In this document: piece by piece, positions 34,688 through 43,777 of the stretch
Numbering within the stretch: position 1 is the first letter of the stretch
How the letters are laid out: each line of letters starts with the position of its first letter
From: Trueperella pecoris
GTDB taxonomy: Bacteria > Actinomycetota > Actinomycetes > Actinomycetales > Actinomycetaceae
DNA: 64,000 nt
Direction of reading: 5' to 3'
Assembly (NCBI RefSeq): GCF_014926385.1
Contig: NZ_CP053291.1
Span: forward strand, 930,001 to 994,000
Translations under genes and position numbers: made by a program
The notes under the pieces: model-generated
Told to the model about the DNA's origin: nothing
The model's database searches: none
Seen by the model: only the letters and a program-made list of their open reading frames with translations

Positions 34688-34821
34688 TCGTTATTGGTGG
34701 AGCCGCGTGGCTACGTCAAGAATGACAAATTCGATGTGAGAGTTTCTCATTTTCCGTACCTATGGCGAGGGCAGGACAGGAGATGCCGGCAGTCAAGTGG
34801 TCATGAGTGGGGCCAGACCCA

Positions 34822-34827
34822 TAGGGT
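34822..34827 (+). promoter_or_regulatory. Leaderless -10 box of the pyroglutamyl-peptidase gene
   Basis: TAGGGT ends 6 nt before GTG 34834. Confidence 0.5.
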
Positions 34828-34833
34828 GGGTAC

Positions 34834-35391
34834 GTGCGTATCTTGTTAACGGCCTTTGGCCCTTTCGGTTCCCATTCCTACAATCCGACTGAGCATGTTG
34901 CTCGGCTTGTGGAGGAGCGGTGGTCCCACCCGACCCAGCTTTCGGTGGAGATTTTACCCGTCGAATACGCCACCGCACGGGAGCGCGTTTTTGCTTTGGG
35001 CCCTTTCGACGTCCACCTCGCCCTCGGGCTCGCCGCCGACCGGGACGTGCCCACGTTGGAGCGCTTTGCGATGAACCGGCAAGAGGCTGCGGCACCCGAC
35101 AACGCTGGGTACGTGGCGGCGGGGGAGAGTATCGACGAGTCAGCGCCGCTTGCCTTCGAGACGACGCTGCCTTTCCGCCGCCTGATCGAGCACGCCAATG
35201 CCTCGGGCTACCGCGTGAGGGAATCTCGTACAGCAGGGCTGTATGTGTGCAACACTGTCATGTTCAGTGCCATCCAGACGTCACAGTGCGCCGGCTTTCT
35301 CCACCTTCCACCGGCGGAGGCTTTCTCTGTAGAAGATGGCGCCGGGCTCGTTGAGTTCCTGCTGACAGAGATGGTCGACCGCCTATGCTGA
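34834..35391 (+). CDS. Pyroglutamyl-peptidase I-like cysteine peptidase (C15)
   Basis: This 185-aa protein removes N-terminal pyroglutamate from peptides if active. The N-terminal signature is ILLTAFGPFGSHSYNPTE. The catalytic triad is plausible: Glu in TLERFAMN, Cys in AGLYVCNTVMFSA and His in GFLHLPP. It is shorter than the usual 200-215 aa, with a compressed middle. The GTG start is likely leaderless. The 3' end overlaps coaE by 7 bases, an unusual partner. Confidence 0.85.
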   Translation: MRILLTAFGPFGSHSYNPTEHVARLVEERWSHPTQLSVEILPVEYATARERVFALGPFDVHLALGLAADRDVPTLERFAMNRQEAAAPDNAGYVAAGESIDESAPLAFETTLPFRRLIEHANASGYRVRESRTAGLYVCNTVMFSAIQTSQCAGFLHLPPAEAFSVEDGAGLVEFLLTEMVDRLC

Positions 35392-36245
35392 CCATCGCGC
35401 TGACGGGAGGGATCGGCTCGGGCAAGTCGCATGTGGCCGCGATCTGGGCCGGTCTTGGTGCCCACGTCGTCGACGCCGATCGGACGGCTCGCACCGTGCT
35501 CGGCCCGGGTGGGAGCGCGCTTGAGCAGGTCAAGCAGCGGTGGGGCGACGGCGTCGTCAAAGCCGATGGGACGCTCGACCGCGAGGCGCTTTCGGCTATC
35601 GTTTTTGACAATCCCCGCGAGAGGGAAGCGCTAGATGTCATCACGCACCCAGCGATTTGGGACGCGGTCAAGGGCAAAATCGACGCGGCTCTTAGCGAGG
35701 ATCCTGCCGCCGTCATCGTCTACGACGTTCCACTGCTCTTCGGTTATGGACGCGAGTTCGAGATGATGGCGAACGTGTCGATCGTGGCTGACGAGGAGAT
35801 TCGGATCGAGCGCTTAACGCGCAGTCGGGGGATGAGCAGGCAGGCTGCGCGGGCACGCATTGATTCGCAAGCTACCGACGCGGAACGCGGGCGTATCTGC
35901 GACCTCGTGATATCCAACGACGCCGATCGGGCCGATGTTCGCGCCGCTGCCGAGACTGCGTGGCATGAGTGGATTGTCCCATTTAATGACGCCTTGATGA
36001 ACAAGGCGTGGAAGGCGGGCACACTTTCCCATGCGGCGCTACGCGTCAATGACGACGTTGGCGTGCACCTGGAGCGATTGCGCTACCGCGGCCTGCACGC
36101 CGAGCATAGAGTCGGCGGGTTGATAGTTGATGGGCCGGAAGAGAGCCTTTTGACCGCTGGATGGTTCGAAGAGGGCGGCCGGTGGCGGCTCGCCAACCCG
36201 GCGCTAGATATGACGGCGCAGCGGCGAGATTCCCTGTCGGCATAG
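35385..36245 (+). CDS. coaE: Dephospho-CoA kinase with unassigned C-terminal extension
   Basis: This 286-aa protein has residues 1-195 as dephospho-CoA kinase, the last step of CoA synthesis: Walker A LTGGIGSGKSHVA, VVDADRTAR, YDVPLLFGYG and the lid RLTRSRGMSRQAARARIDSQ. The remaining 90 residues (NDDVGVHLERLRYRGLHAEHRVGG ... GRWRLANPALD) are not part of the kinase. Many actinobacterial CoaE proteins carry a GrpB/UPF0157 domain here; this segment is shorter and I cannot match it confidently. It overlaps the upstream peptidase gene. Confidence 0.92.
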   Translation: MLTIALTGGIGSGKSHVAAIWAGLGAHVVDADRTARTVLGPGGSALEQVKQRWGDGVVKADGTLDREALSAIVFDNPREREALDVITHPAIWDAVKGKIDAALSEDPAAVIVYDVPLLFGYGREFEMMANVSIVADEEIRIERLTRSRGMSRQAARARIDSQATDAERGRICDLVISNDADRADVRAAAETAWHEWIVPFNDALMNKAWKAGTLSHAALRVNDDVGVHLERLRYRGLHAEHRVGGLIVDGPEESLLTAGWFEEGGRWRLANPALDMTAQRRDSLSA

Positions 36246-36273
36246 TCTTTGCAGAAATGTCGGAGGGAGGAAC

Positions 36274-36279
36274 TAGCCT
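36274..36279 (+). promoter_or_regulatory. Leaderless -10 box of uvrB
   Basis: TAGCCT ends 6 nt before ATG 36286. GGAGGGAGG at 36262-36270 lies upstream of the predicted transcript start, so it would not serve as a ribosome binding site. Confidence 0.5.
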
Positions 36280-36285
36280 TTAAGC

Positions 36286-38334
36286 ATGCGACCTATCAGT
36301 GACATCATTCGCCAAGAAGCGCCCTTCGAGGTTATCTCCGAGTATTCGCCCTCGGGCGATCAGCCGCAGGCTATTGCGGAACTGGCCGAGCGGATCAATA
36401 ACGGCGAATCGGACATCGTGCTCCTCGGTGCCACCGGTACGGGAAAATCAGCCACCACCGCCTGGCTTATCGAACAGATCCAGCGGCCCACGCTCATCTT
36501 GGAACCGAACAAGACCTTGGCGGCGCAGATGGCCGCAGAGTTTCGTGAGTTGCTACCGAACAACGCGGTCGAATACTTTGTCTCCTACTACGACTACTAC
36601 CAGCCGGAAGCCTACGTTCCGCAGTCGGATACCTTCATTGAGAAGGATTCCTCCATTAATGACGAGGTGGAGAGGCTTCGTCACTCCGCCACGAACTCGC
36701 TGCTGACGCGGAGGGACGTGGTGGTGGTCGCCTCGGTGTCGTGTATTTATGGCTTGGGCACGCCGCAGGAGTACGTCGATCGCATGGTGCAAGTGCGAGT
36801 GGGGGATCGCCTAGAACGCGATCAGCTCCTGAAAAAATTCGTCACGATGCAGTACACGCGAAACGATATGGCCTTCACACGCGGCACGTTTCGGGTGCGT
36901 GGGGACACGGTGGAGATTATCCCCGTCTACGAGGAACTGGCGGTACGCATTGAGTTTTTCGGCGACGAGATCGACTCAATTTCACTCCTTCATCCGCTGA
37001 CGGGCAAGGTCATCCGTGAATCGGATCACGCCCACATTTTCCCCGCCTCCCACTACGTGGCGGGTCCGGAGCGCATGGAGCGCGCGATGGCGTCGATCAA
37101 GGTTGAACTCGACGAGCGCCTCGAGGAGCTACGGGAACAGAACAAGCTCCTGGAGGCCCAGCGCCTCGAGATGCGTACGACCTTCGATCTCGAAATGATG
37201 CGGAACCTGGGCTCGTGTGCGGGCATTGAGAACTATTCACGCCACATTGATGGGCGTGGGCCGGGCACCGCGCCTAACACACTCTTGGACTACTTCCCAG
37301 ATGATTTTGTGCTGGTCATTGACGAATCCCACGTCACCGTTCCGCAGATCGGCGCGATGTACGAAGGAGACATGTCGAGAAAGCGCACCCTCGTCGAATA
37401 TGGCTTCCGCCTACCTTCAGCGATGGACAACCGCCCGCTGAAGTGGGACGAGTTCCTTGAACGCATTGGGCAGACGGTGTACCTGTCGGCAACGCCGGGC
37501 AAGTATGAGCTGGAGAAGTCCGATGGGTGGGTTGAACAGATTATTCGCCCCACTGGCCTTGTCGATCCCGAGGTGATCGTCAAGCCAACCAAGGGCCAGA
37601 TTGACGACCTGCTCGAAGAAGTACGCCTGCGCACGGAGCGTGACGAGCGTGTCCTCGTGACCACACTGACGAAGAAAATGGCTGAGGACCTCACTGACTA
37701 TCTTGCCGAACGCGGTGTTAAGGTCGAATACCTGCATTCCGACGTCGACACGCTGCGACGCGTCGAACTCTTACGCGAGCTGCGGATGGGCAAGTTTGAC
37801 GTGCTGGTGGGCATCAACCTCCTTCGCGAGGGCCTGGACCTTCCCGAAGTCTCGCTCGTTGCCATTCTCGACGCCGATAAGCAGGGCTTCTTGCGCTCCA
37901 CGACGTCCCTCATTCAGACAATCGGGCGAGCCGCGCGAAATGTGTCCGGCCAGGTGCACATGTACGCCGACTCGGTCACGCCAAATATGCGCGAGGCGAT
38001 TGACGAGACCAATCGTCGTCGTGAAAAGCAGATCGCATACAACACAGAGCACGGGATCGATCCGCAGCCGCTTCGTAAGAAGATCTCGGACGTGACGGAC
38101 ATGCTCGCGCGCGAAGACATCGACACGGAGGCACTGCTGGAGGGCGGCTACCGCCACGAGAGCTCCATCGCGGAGCGCCTGCCGCAAGACGGCCGAGAGA
38201 TCCGCCAACTGCTCGAGGACCTAACCGAACAGATGCATGTTGCGGCAGAGCAGTTGCAGTTCGAACTGGCCGCCCGGCTGAGAGACGAGATTTTGGACGT
38301 GAAGAAGGAGCTACGCCAGATCGAGAACGCATGA
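36286..38334 (+). CDS. uvrB: Excinuclease ABC subunit B
   Basis: This 682-aa DNA helicase-like damage verifier of nucleotide excision repair has Walker [16 protein letters not shown]. The beta-hairpin region is [21 protein letters not shown], followed by [35 protein letters not shown] and the RAARN helicase motif VI. The C-terminal UVR motif ([27 protein letters not shown]) contacts UvrC. Full length. No LexA box is obvious upstream, unlike uvrA. Confidence 0.98.
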   Translation: MRPISDIIRQEAPFEVISEYSPSGDQPQAIAELAERINNGESDIVLLGATGTGKSATTAWLIEQIQRPTLILEPNKTLAAQMAAEFRELLPNNAVEYFVSYYDYYQPEAYVPQSDTFIEKDSSINDEVERLRHSATNSLLTRRDVVVVASVSCIYGLGTPQEYVDRMVQVRVGDRLERDQLLKKFVTMQYTRNDMAFTRGTFRVRGDTVEIIPVYEELAVRIEFFGDEIDSISLLHPLTGKVIRESDHAHIFPASHYVAGPERMERAMASIKVELDERLEELREQNKLLEAQRLEMRTTFDLEMMRNLGSCAGIENYSRHIDGRGPGTAPNTLLDYFPDDFVLVIDESHVTVPQIGAMYEGDMSRKRTLVEYGFRLPSAMDNRPLKWDEFLERIGQTVYLSATPGKYELEKSDGWVEQIIRPTGLVDPEVIVKPTKGQIDDLLEEVRLRTERDERVLVTTLTKKMAEDLTDYLAERGVKVEYLHSDVDTLRRVELLRELRMGKFDVLVGINLLREGLDLPEVSLVAILDADKQGFLRSTTSLIQTIGRAARNVSGQVHMYADSVTPNMREAIDETNRRREKQIAYNTEHGIDPQPLRKKISDVTDMLAREDIDTEALLEGGYRHESSIAERLPQDGREIRQLLEDLTEQMHVAAEQLQFELAARLRDEILDVKKELRQIENA

Positions 38335-38398
38335 TGTAGCCCATTGCACGGGCGGGAGGGAAGGAATAAAACCGCCCGTACACTAAAATTAATATCAG

Positions 38399-38510
38399 CG
38401 GAGGGGAGTACTCCCACTCAATATCGACTCGTCAGTACGGCGTTAGCCCGGGTCGTGGCCTGGTTCAGGCGGGAAGAGACCTCCGGTACTTGTTCGTCGT
38501 ACCGGAAAGG
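38399..38510 (+). ncRNA. yybP-ykoY-like manganese riboswitch
   Basis: The aptamer spans 38399-38485. P1 pairs CGGAGG (38399-38404) with CCTCCG (38480-38485). The first conserved loop strand is GGGGAGTA, and the middle has CGTCAGTACG. The partner strand is GGGAAGAGACC, a variant of the family consensus AAGACC. Immediately after, CCGGTAC - loop - GTACCGG (38483-38505) forms a hairpin whose 5' arm shares CCG with P1 and whose 3' arm abuts the ribosome binding site GGAAAGG (38504-38510). The location before a TerC-family gene is the classic context for Mn2+ sensing. Confidence 0.78.
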
Positions 38511-38518
38511 CACATACC

Positions 38519-39610
38519 TTGTCCACTCTTGGAATTTATACAGCTCCCGTTGGGTCAGTGATGCACGTTGACCCCTGGGAGTGGATACTGCTAGGCGCCA
38601 TCGTCGTCGGTCTTATTGCTGTGGACCTCGTGGGCCACGTACGAAACGCTCATGAACCTACACTCGGGGAGGCAGCACGATGGACCACATTCTACGTGTC
38701 GCTTGCCATCGTGTTCGGGGTCCTGACCTATGTTCGCCACGGGGGCCAATTCGCCACCGAGTATTTTGCGGGCTACCTAACCGAATATTCATTGTCGCTG
38801 GACAACATCTTCGTCTTCATCATCATCATCGCGGCCTTCCGAGTTCCACGGATCTACCAGCAGAAGGTGCTCCTCTATGGAATTGTGATCGCGCTAATCT
38901 TGCGCCTGATCTTCATCCTCATTGGCGCCAAGCTCATCGAGCAGTTTATCGCGGTGTTCTTTGTATTCGGAGCCTGGATGCTCTACACCGCGGTAAAGCA
39001 GGTCATCGACGGCATCCAAGAGGGACGTAAACGCAAGACGAACGAGCTTGACGACGACGAATACTCGCCGACCTTCGTCACCCGCCTCATCTCTCGCGTC
39101 GCCAACGTCACCGATGGGTACGTGGGAGACCGCCTGGTCCTGCGCCGTCAGGGTAAGACCTGGATCACGCCGCTAATGCTGTGCATCGTCTCCATCGGCA
39201 CGATCGACCTGATGTTCGCCCTCGATTCGATTCCGGCGATCTTTGGCCTGACGAAGGAGCCTTTCATTGTCTTCGCTGCGAACGCGTTTGCCCTGTTGGG
39301 CTTGCGTCAGCTGTTCTTTCTCGTCGACGGCCTGCTCGAGCGTCTGATCTACCTCCACTATGGGTTGGCCGTCATCCTCGGCTTCATCGCGCTCAAGCTC
39401 CTTGTCCACGCCTTCCATGGCTACGACATGCTCATGTTCATCCCCGAACCCTCGATCGGCGTCTCTGTCGGGGTGATTCTCGGTACGATCCTCATCACGG
39501 TCGCCGCATCGGTTTATGGCTCGCGCAAGTATGAGAATTTGAAAACGCCTGCGGACCGTGTGGCGAAGATCGAACCCCTCGAGGAACACAAGCCGAGTAT
39601 CGGCGACTAG
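38519..39610 (+). CDS. TerC-family membrane protein, probable Mn2+ exporter (Alx/MntX-like)
   Basis: This 363-aa integral membrane protein of the TerC/Alx family has about nine hydrophobic segments. The conserved acidic helix motifs are LTEYSLSLDNIFVFIIII and IGTIDLMFALDSIPAIFGLT; the Asp residues probably bind the cation. A charged cytosolic loop (EGRKRKTNELDDDEYSP) splits the two halves. The start is TTG 38519 with GGAAAGG 8 nt upstream; ATG 38561 is possible. The riboswitch upstream suggests expression rises with Mn2+, so export of excess Mn2+ is the likely role. Confidence 0.9.
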   Translation: MSTLGIYTAPVGSVMHVDPWEWILLGAIVVGLIAVDLVGHVRNAHEPTLGEAARWTTFYVSLAIVFGVLTYVRHGGQFATEYFAGYLTEYSLSLDNIFVFIIIIAAFRVPRIYQQKVLLYGIVIALILRLIFILIGAKLIEQFIAVFFVFGAWMLYTAVKQVIDGIQEGRKRKTNELDDDEYSPTFVTRLISRVANVTDGYVGDRLVLRRQGKTWITPLMLCIVSIGTIDLMFALDSIPAIFGLTKEPFIVFAANAFALLGLRQLFFLVDGLLERLIYLHYGLAVILGFIALKLLVHAFHGYDMLMFIPEPSIGVSVGVILGTILITVAASVYGSRKYENLKTPADRVAKIEPLEEHKPSIGD

Positions 39611-40548
39611 TCGGCGAGTCTGCGCGCGATAACTGCGCAGGCCATCAGCTGAACCTGATGGAAAATAATGACGGGCACGGCCACGGCCCCAACGATTGTA
39701 GGATCGAAGAGCGCTTTCGCCATTGGTAGCCCCGTGGCGAGCGACTTCTTCGACCCGCACATGAGTAGCACGATTCGCTGAGCGCGGGCAAACCCCAGGC
39801 GCCCGCTGGCATGCCAGGTCAGTGACAACATGATGGCGAGGAAGATCATCAGCACGACGAGCAGAAGGATGAAACTCCCAAGCGTCACCGAGCTCCACGC
39901 GCCCTCGCTTGTGGCCTTCTCGACGGCAACGAAGACCACCAAGATGATGGCAGCATTGTCTGTGTACTTGGTGATGGCTCGATGTGCCCTGACCCAGTTC
40001 TCGACCACGGGTTGCAACAATTGCCCGACGACGAACGGCAACAGCAATTTGAGAAGCACCGATTGAACGCCGCCGGTGTGGGCGTCGTCGAGATTCATGA
40101 AGGCCAGCACGAGGGCAGGGGTGATGAACATGCCCACGATGTTGGAGATCGTGGCGGAGCAGACCGCGGCTGCGACGTCTCCGCGTGCGATCGAGACGAA
40201 TGTGACCGAGGACTGAACCGTGGAAGGCAGCAGGCTCAGGTAGAGGAGACCGGTGGCGAAGGCAGAGCCAATCAGCGGGCCCGCTGACCAGTAGAAAAAG
40301 AGGCCGAGGAGCGGAAAGATGACGTACGTGGCCGCCAGAACCGAGGCTTGCAAACTGATGTTGCGCAGGCCATCGAGTACGTCGCTTGTACGCAGGCGCA
40401 TTCCATAGACGAGGAAGACCATGCCCACGCCGATGTCGGCGATTCTCGAGAGAGTCTCTAGTCGGCCCGGCTGCACGGGCACCGTGAGTCCCAAGATGAG
40501 GGCCAGGACGATGCCCGTGAGCAGGAAGTCCGGCCGAAACCGCCTCAT
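39607..40548 (-). CDS. Bile acid:sodium symporter (SBF) family transporter
   Basis: This 313-aa membrane protein with about ten hydrophobic segments belongs to the SBF-like/P7 type (LLTGIVLALILGL, GVGMVFLVYGMRL, YVIFPLLGLFFYW, GLLYLSLLPSTVQSSVTF, RIVLLMCGSKKSLATGLPMA). The substrate in bacteria is usually an organic anion with Na+, but it is not defined here. The ATG at 40548 follows the YciI stop by one base (TAGGATG), so it is translated by coupling. The 3' end overlaps the convergent TerC gene by 4 nt. Confidence 0.86.
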   Translation of the reverse strand: MRRFRPDFLLTGIVLALILGLTVPVQPGRLETLSRIADIGVGMVFLVYGMRLRTSDVLDGLRNISLQASVLAATYVIFPLLGLFFYWSAGPLIGSAFATGLLYLSLLPSTVQSSVTFVSIARGDVAAAVCSATISNIVGMFITPALVLAFMNLDDAHTGGVQSVLLKLLLPFVVGQLLQPVVENWVRAHRAITKYTDNAAIILVVFVAVEKATSEGAWSSVTLGSFILLLVVLMIFLAIMLSLTWHASGRLGFARAQRIVLLMCGSKKSLATGLPMAKALFDPTIVGAVAVPVIIFHQVQLMACAVIARRLAD

Positions 40549-40549
40549 C

Positions 40550-40825
40550 CTATGCCCAGGGGCCGTAGACGGCAGTCCATTGAAGCGCCTCGCGTGAATC
40601 AATGAGCGACTCGGTGTTCATGGGATCGCCTTCGAGGATGCCAAGGGCGGCGACGGCGTCGTCAGCCCTGATGATGATGAGCGCCTGGCCGCCTTCGAGC
40701 GGACCCGAGGCAAGGAGGACTCCTTCGTCCAGGAGGGTCTTGAGGAAGACGCGGTGGGCCGGGCGAACCTCGGCTTGGCGCTCGGTTTCGTGATTGTAGG
40801 TGTATCGAACTGCGTAAATAGCCAT
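40550..40825 (-). CDS. YciI-like protein
   Basis: This 91-aa ferredoxin-like alpha/beta barrel protein of the YciI/YCII family has the N-terminal strand IYAVRYTYNH, His in RPAHRVFLKTLLDEG, and LLASGPLEGGQALIIIRADD. The conserved His/Asp pair may form an active site, but no reaction is established for most members. It is expressed from a leaderless -10 box (TAGAAT) and is followed after one base by an SBF transporter, suggesting a shared small-molecule substrate. Confidence 0.86.
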   Translation of the reverse strand: MAIYAVRYTYNHETERQAEVRPAHRVFLKTLLDEGVLLASGPLEGGQALIIIRADDAVAALGILEGDPMNTESLIDSREALQWTAVYGPWA

Positions 40826-40831
40826 GAGCCC

Positions 40832-40837
40832 ATTCTA
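40832..40837 (-). promoter_or_regulatory. Leaderless -10 box of the YciI gene
   Basis: On the minus strand TAGAAT ends 6 nt before ATG 40825. Confidence 0.5.
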
Positions 40838-40861
40838 GTTCATCGGCCTGTGGCTGAAACG

Positions 40862-40877
40862 TCAAACAAGCGTTCGA
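40862..40877 (+). promoter_or_regulatory. Putative LexA (SOS) box upstream of uvrA
   Basis: TCAAAC-AAGC-GTTCGA matches the Gram-positive/actinobacterial LexA palindrome TCGAACnnnnGTTCGA at 11 of 12 fixed positions. It ends 20 bases before the uvrA -10 box, over the expected -35 region, which suits repression. Confidence 0.6.
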
Positions 40878-40897
40878 TTTGTGTTCGCGCCATTGTC

Positions 40898-40903
40898 TAG
40901 ACT
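40898..40903 (+). promoter_or_regulatory. Leaderless -10 box of uvrA
   Basis: TAGACT ends 6 nt before GTG 40910. Confidence 0.55.
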
Positions 40904-40909
40904 GTCCCC

Positions 40910-43777
40910 GTGCACGAACAGATACATATTCAGGGCGCCCGCGAACACAACCTCCGCAACGTCACGCTCGATATTCCGCGTGACAAGATGGCGGTCTTTA
41001 CGGGGCTGTCGGGCTCGGGCAAGTCATCCCTTGCCTTTGACACGATCTTCGCAGAGGGCCAACGCCGATACGTCGAGTCGCTGTCGGCGTATGCCCGCCA
41101 GTTCCTCGGACAAATGGACAAGCCCGATGTGGACTTCATCGAAGGACTCTCGCCCGCGGTCTCCATCGACCAAAAGTCGACGAACCGTAACCCGCGCTCG
41201 ACAGTGGGCACGATTACCGAAGTCTACGACTACTTGCGTCTTCTGTTTGCGCGAGCAGGCACGCAGTACTGTCCTGTCTGCGGCGAGCGCATCGAGGCCC
41301 AGAGCGCCGAAAAGATCGTCGATCGGCTCATCCAGCTCGAGGAGGGGACGCGTTTCCAGATACTTGCGCCGGTTATTCGCGGACGCAAGGGCGAGCACAC
41401 CGACGTTTTGCGCACGCTGAGCGCCGATGGATATTCGCGTGCGCGGGTCGACGGCGAACTCGTGCGTCTGAGCGAGCCCCCGGCCCTTGCCAAGACGAAG
41501 AAGCACGACATCGACGTCGTCGTTGACCGCCTTGCGATACGCGACGGCATTCGCTCACGCCTCAACGATTCGGTGGAGACCGCGTTGCGCCTCGCCGACG
41601 GGCGTCTCATCGTCGATTTCGTCGATCTGGACGCCGACGATCCGGTCCGCGAGCGCAAGTTCTCCGAATTCCGCTCCTGCCCGAACGAACACGAGCTTGA
41701 AATCGAAGAGATTGAGCCGCGCACATTCTCTTTCAACGCGCCCTACGGCTCGTGCCCGGATTGCGACGGCATCGGATACACCGTGCAGGTCTCAGAGGAC
41801 CTCGTAATTGGGGACGAGGAGCTCACCATTGACGAGGGCGCCATCATCCCGTGGTCGACCACCGCATCGGGCCCGGCGCGTGACTATCACATGCGTCAGC
41901 TGGAGGGACTAGGCGAGGAGCTCGGCTTTGACATCCACACCCAGTGGAAGGACCTGCCGCAGAATGTTCGCGAAGCGATCCTGCACGGCATGGATTACAA
42001 GGTCAAGATGAAGTACCGCAACCGGTGGGGCCGGGAGAAGGTCTATTCGACGGGCTTTGAGGGCGTTTTGCATTTCGTCAAGCGTAAGCATGACGAGACG
42101 AGCTCGGAATGGTCGCGGGAACGCTATCAGGGCTTCATGCGCGAAGTGACGTGCCAGACGTGTGGGGGAGCCAGGCTCCGCCCCGAGGTCCTAGCGGTCC
42201 GTGTCGGTGATCTCAACATCTTCGAGCTGACCGAGCTCTCGATCGGTGACGCGCTTGAGTACCTGAAGAATCTTGAGCTCGGCGAGCGGGAAAAGAAGAT
42301 TGCCGACGCCGTGCTCAAGGAGATCATCGAACGCCTGACCTTCCTCGTCACCGTCGGCCTCGACTATCTGACGATGGCACGTTCTGCCGGTTCGCTCTCC
42401 GGTGGAGAGGCGCAGCGCATTCGCCTGGCCACCCAAATCGGTGCCGGGCTCGTCGGTGTTCTCTACGTGCTCGACGAGCCGTCCATCGGCCTTCACCAGC
42501 GTGATAATGAGAAGCTGCTCTCGGCGCTGCTGCGCCTGCGCGATCTGGGCAATACCCTCATCGTCGTCGAGCACGATGAGGATACAATCCGTGCCGCGGA
42601 CTGGGTGGTGGACATCGGGCCGCGTGCTGGCGAGCACGGTGGCAATGTCGTCTATTCGGGCGAGCCTGCCGGCCTGCTCGAGTGCGAGGAGTCGCTGACG
42701 GGTGCCTACCTACAGGGCCGGGAGAAGATCGAGGTACCGGCGCGGCGTCGTCGTGTGTATAAGACGAAGCAAATCGAGGTGACCGGTGCGCGCGAAAACA
42801 ACCTGAAGGACATTGACGTCAAGTTTCCGATCGGCGTCATGACAGCGGTGACGGGCGTGTCCGGTTCGGGCAAGTCCTCGCTGGTCAACACGATCCTTTA
42901 CCGGGTGCTGGCCAACAAACTCAACCGCGCACAATCCTTGCCGGGCAAGCACACGAAGGTGAAAGGACTCGACGAGCTGGACAAGGTGGTGCACGTCGAT
43001 CAGTCGCCCATCGGGCGCACGCCGCGCTCAAACCCCGCCACGTACACCGGGATGTGGGACCCGATTCGTAAGCTGTTTGCGGAAACCGAAGAAGCCAAGG
43101 TACGCGGCTACGGCCCCGGGCGTTTCTCCTTCAACGTTAAGGGCGGACGGTGCGAATCGTGTTCTGGCGACGGCACGCTCAAGATCGAGATGAACTTCCT
43201 TCCGGATGTGTACGTTCCCTGCGAGGTCTGCCACGGAACCCGGTACAACAGGGAAACCCTTGAGGTCCATTACAAAGGCAAAAACGTGGCCGAGGTTCTC
43301 GATATGACGATCTCCCAGGCACGGGAGTTCTTCGGCTCGGTTAGGCGCATTACCAAGTATCTCGAGGTCTTGGAAAATGTCGGGCTAGGCTACATCAAGC
43401 TTGGTCAACCCGCCACGACGCTGTCCGGCGGCGAGGCCCAGCGCGTCAAGCTCGCCTCCGAGCTACACCGGCGTTCGACCGGCCGGACCGTGTACATGCT
43501 CGACGAGCCCACTACCGGCCTCCACTTCGAAGACGTACGCAAGCTTCTCGGCGTCTTGCAAGAGCTCGCCGACAAGGGAAACACGATCATCGTCATTGAG
43601 CACAACCTCGATGTCATCAAGTCGGCCGACTGGGTGATCGATCTTGGCCCCGAAGGCGGTAAAGGCGGGGGCACGCTCGTCGCGGAGGGCACCCCCGAGG
43701 ATGTCGCCCGCGTCGAGGAGTCCTACACAGGTCGGTACCTCAAGCCGATTTTGGAAAAGGCGGGAACGCTGAAATAA
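40910..43777 (+). CDS. uvrA: Excinuclease ABC subunit A
   Basis: This 955-aa damage-recognition ATPase is of the ABC type. Two Walker A motifs ([15 protein letters not shown] and [14 protein letters not shown]) and two signature/Walker B pairs ([10 protein letters not shown]...LDEPS and [13 protein letters not shown]...LDEPT) are present. Zinc modules are [11 protein letters not shown] and [13 protein letters not shown] ... CEVCHG. The motif at the first zinc site is CPNEHELEI, a Cys-His variant seen in Actinobacteria. The GTG start is likely leaderless and under a LexA-like box. uvrC follows without a gap (TAAATG). Confidence 0.98.
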   Translation: MHEQIHIQGAREHNLRNVTLDIPRDKMAVFTGLSGSGKSSLAFDTIFAEGQRRYVESLSAYARQFLGQMDKPDVDFIEGLSPAVSIDQKSTNRNPRSTVGTITEVYDYLRLLFARAGTQYCPVCGERIEAQSAEKIVDRLIQLEEGTRFQILAPVIRGRKGEHTDVLRTLSADGYSRARVDGELVRLSEPPALAKTKKHDIDVVVDRLAIRDGIRSRLNDSVETALRLADGRLIVDFVDLDADDPVRERKFSEFRSCPNEHELEIEEIEPRTFSFNAPYGSCPDCDGIGYTVQVSEDLVIGDEELTIDEGAIIPWSTTASGPARDYHMRQLEGLGEELGFDIHTQWKDLPQNVREAILHGMDYKVKMKYRNRWGREKVYSTGFEGVLHFVKRKHDETSSEWSRERYQGFMREVTCQTCGGARLRPEVLAVRVGDLNIFELTELSIGDALEYLKNLELGEREKKIADAVLKEIIERLTFLVTVGLDYLTMARSAGSLSGGEAQRIRLATQIGAGLVGVLYVLDEPSIGLHQRDNEKLLSALLRLRDLGNTLIVVEHDEDTIRAADWVVDIGPRAGEHGGNVVYSGEPAGLLECEESLTGAYLQGREKIEVPARRRRVYKTKQIEVTGARENNLKDIDVKFPIGVMTAVTGVSGSGKSSLVNTILYRVLANKLNRAQSLPGKHTKVKGLDELDKVVHVDQSPIGRTPRSNPATYTGMWDPIRKLFAETEEAKVRGYGPGRFSFNVKGGRCESCSGDGTLKIEMNFLPDVYVPCEVCHGTRYNRETLEVHYKGKNVAEVLDMTISQAREFFGSVRRITKYLEVLENVGLGYIKLGQPATTLSGGEAQRVKLASELHRRSTGRTVYMLDEPTTGLHFEDVRKLLGVLQELADKGNTIIVIEHNLDVIKSADWVIDLGPEGGKGGGTLVAEGTPEDVARVEESYTGRYLKPILEKAGTLK

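Noticed and set aside
38350-38377. GGGCGG/CCGCCC inverted repeat as a uvrB terminator
   Set aside because: The stem is only 6 bp with a 16-base loop and has no T-run; support is too weak.
38344-38571. A 75-codon plus-strand frame across the riboswitch
   Set aside because: The DNA is explained by the structured RNA elements and the TerC start; the peptide is Arg/Ser-rich and unlike a protein.
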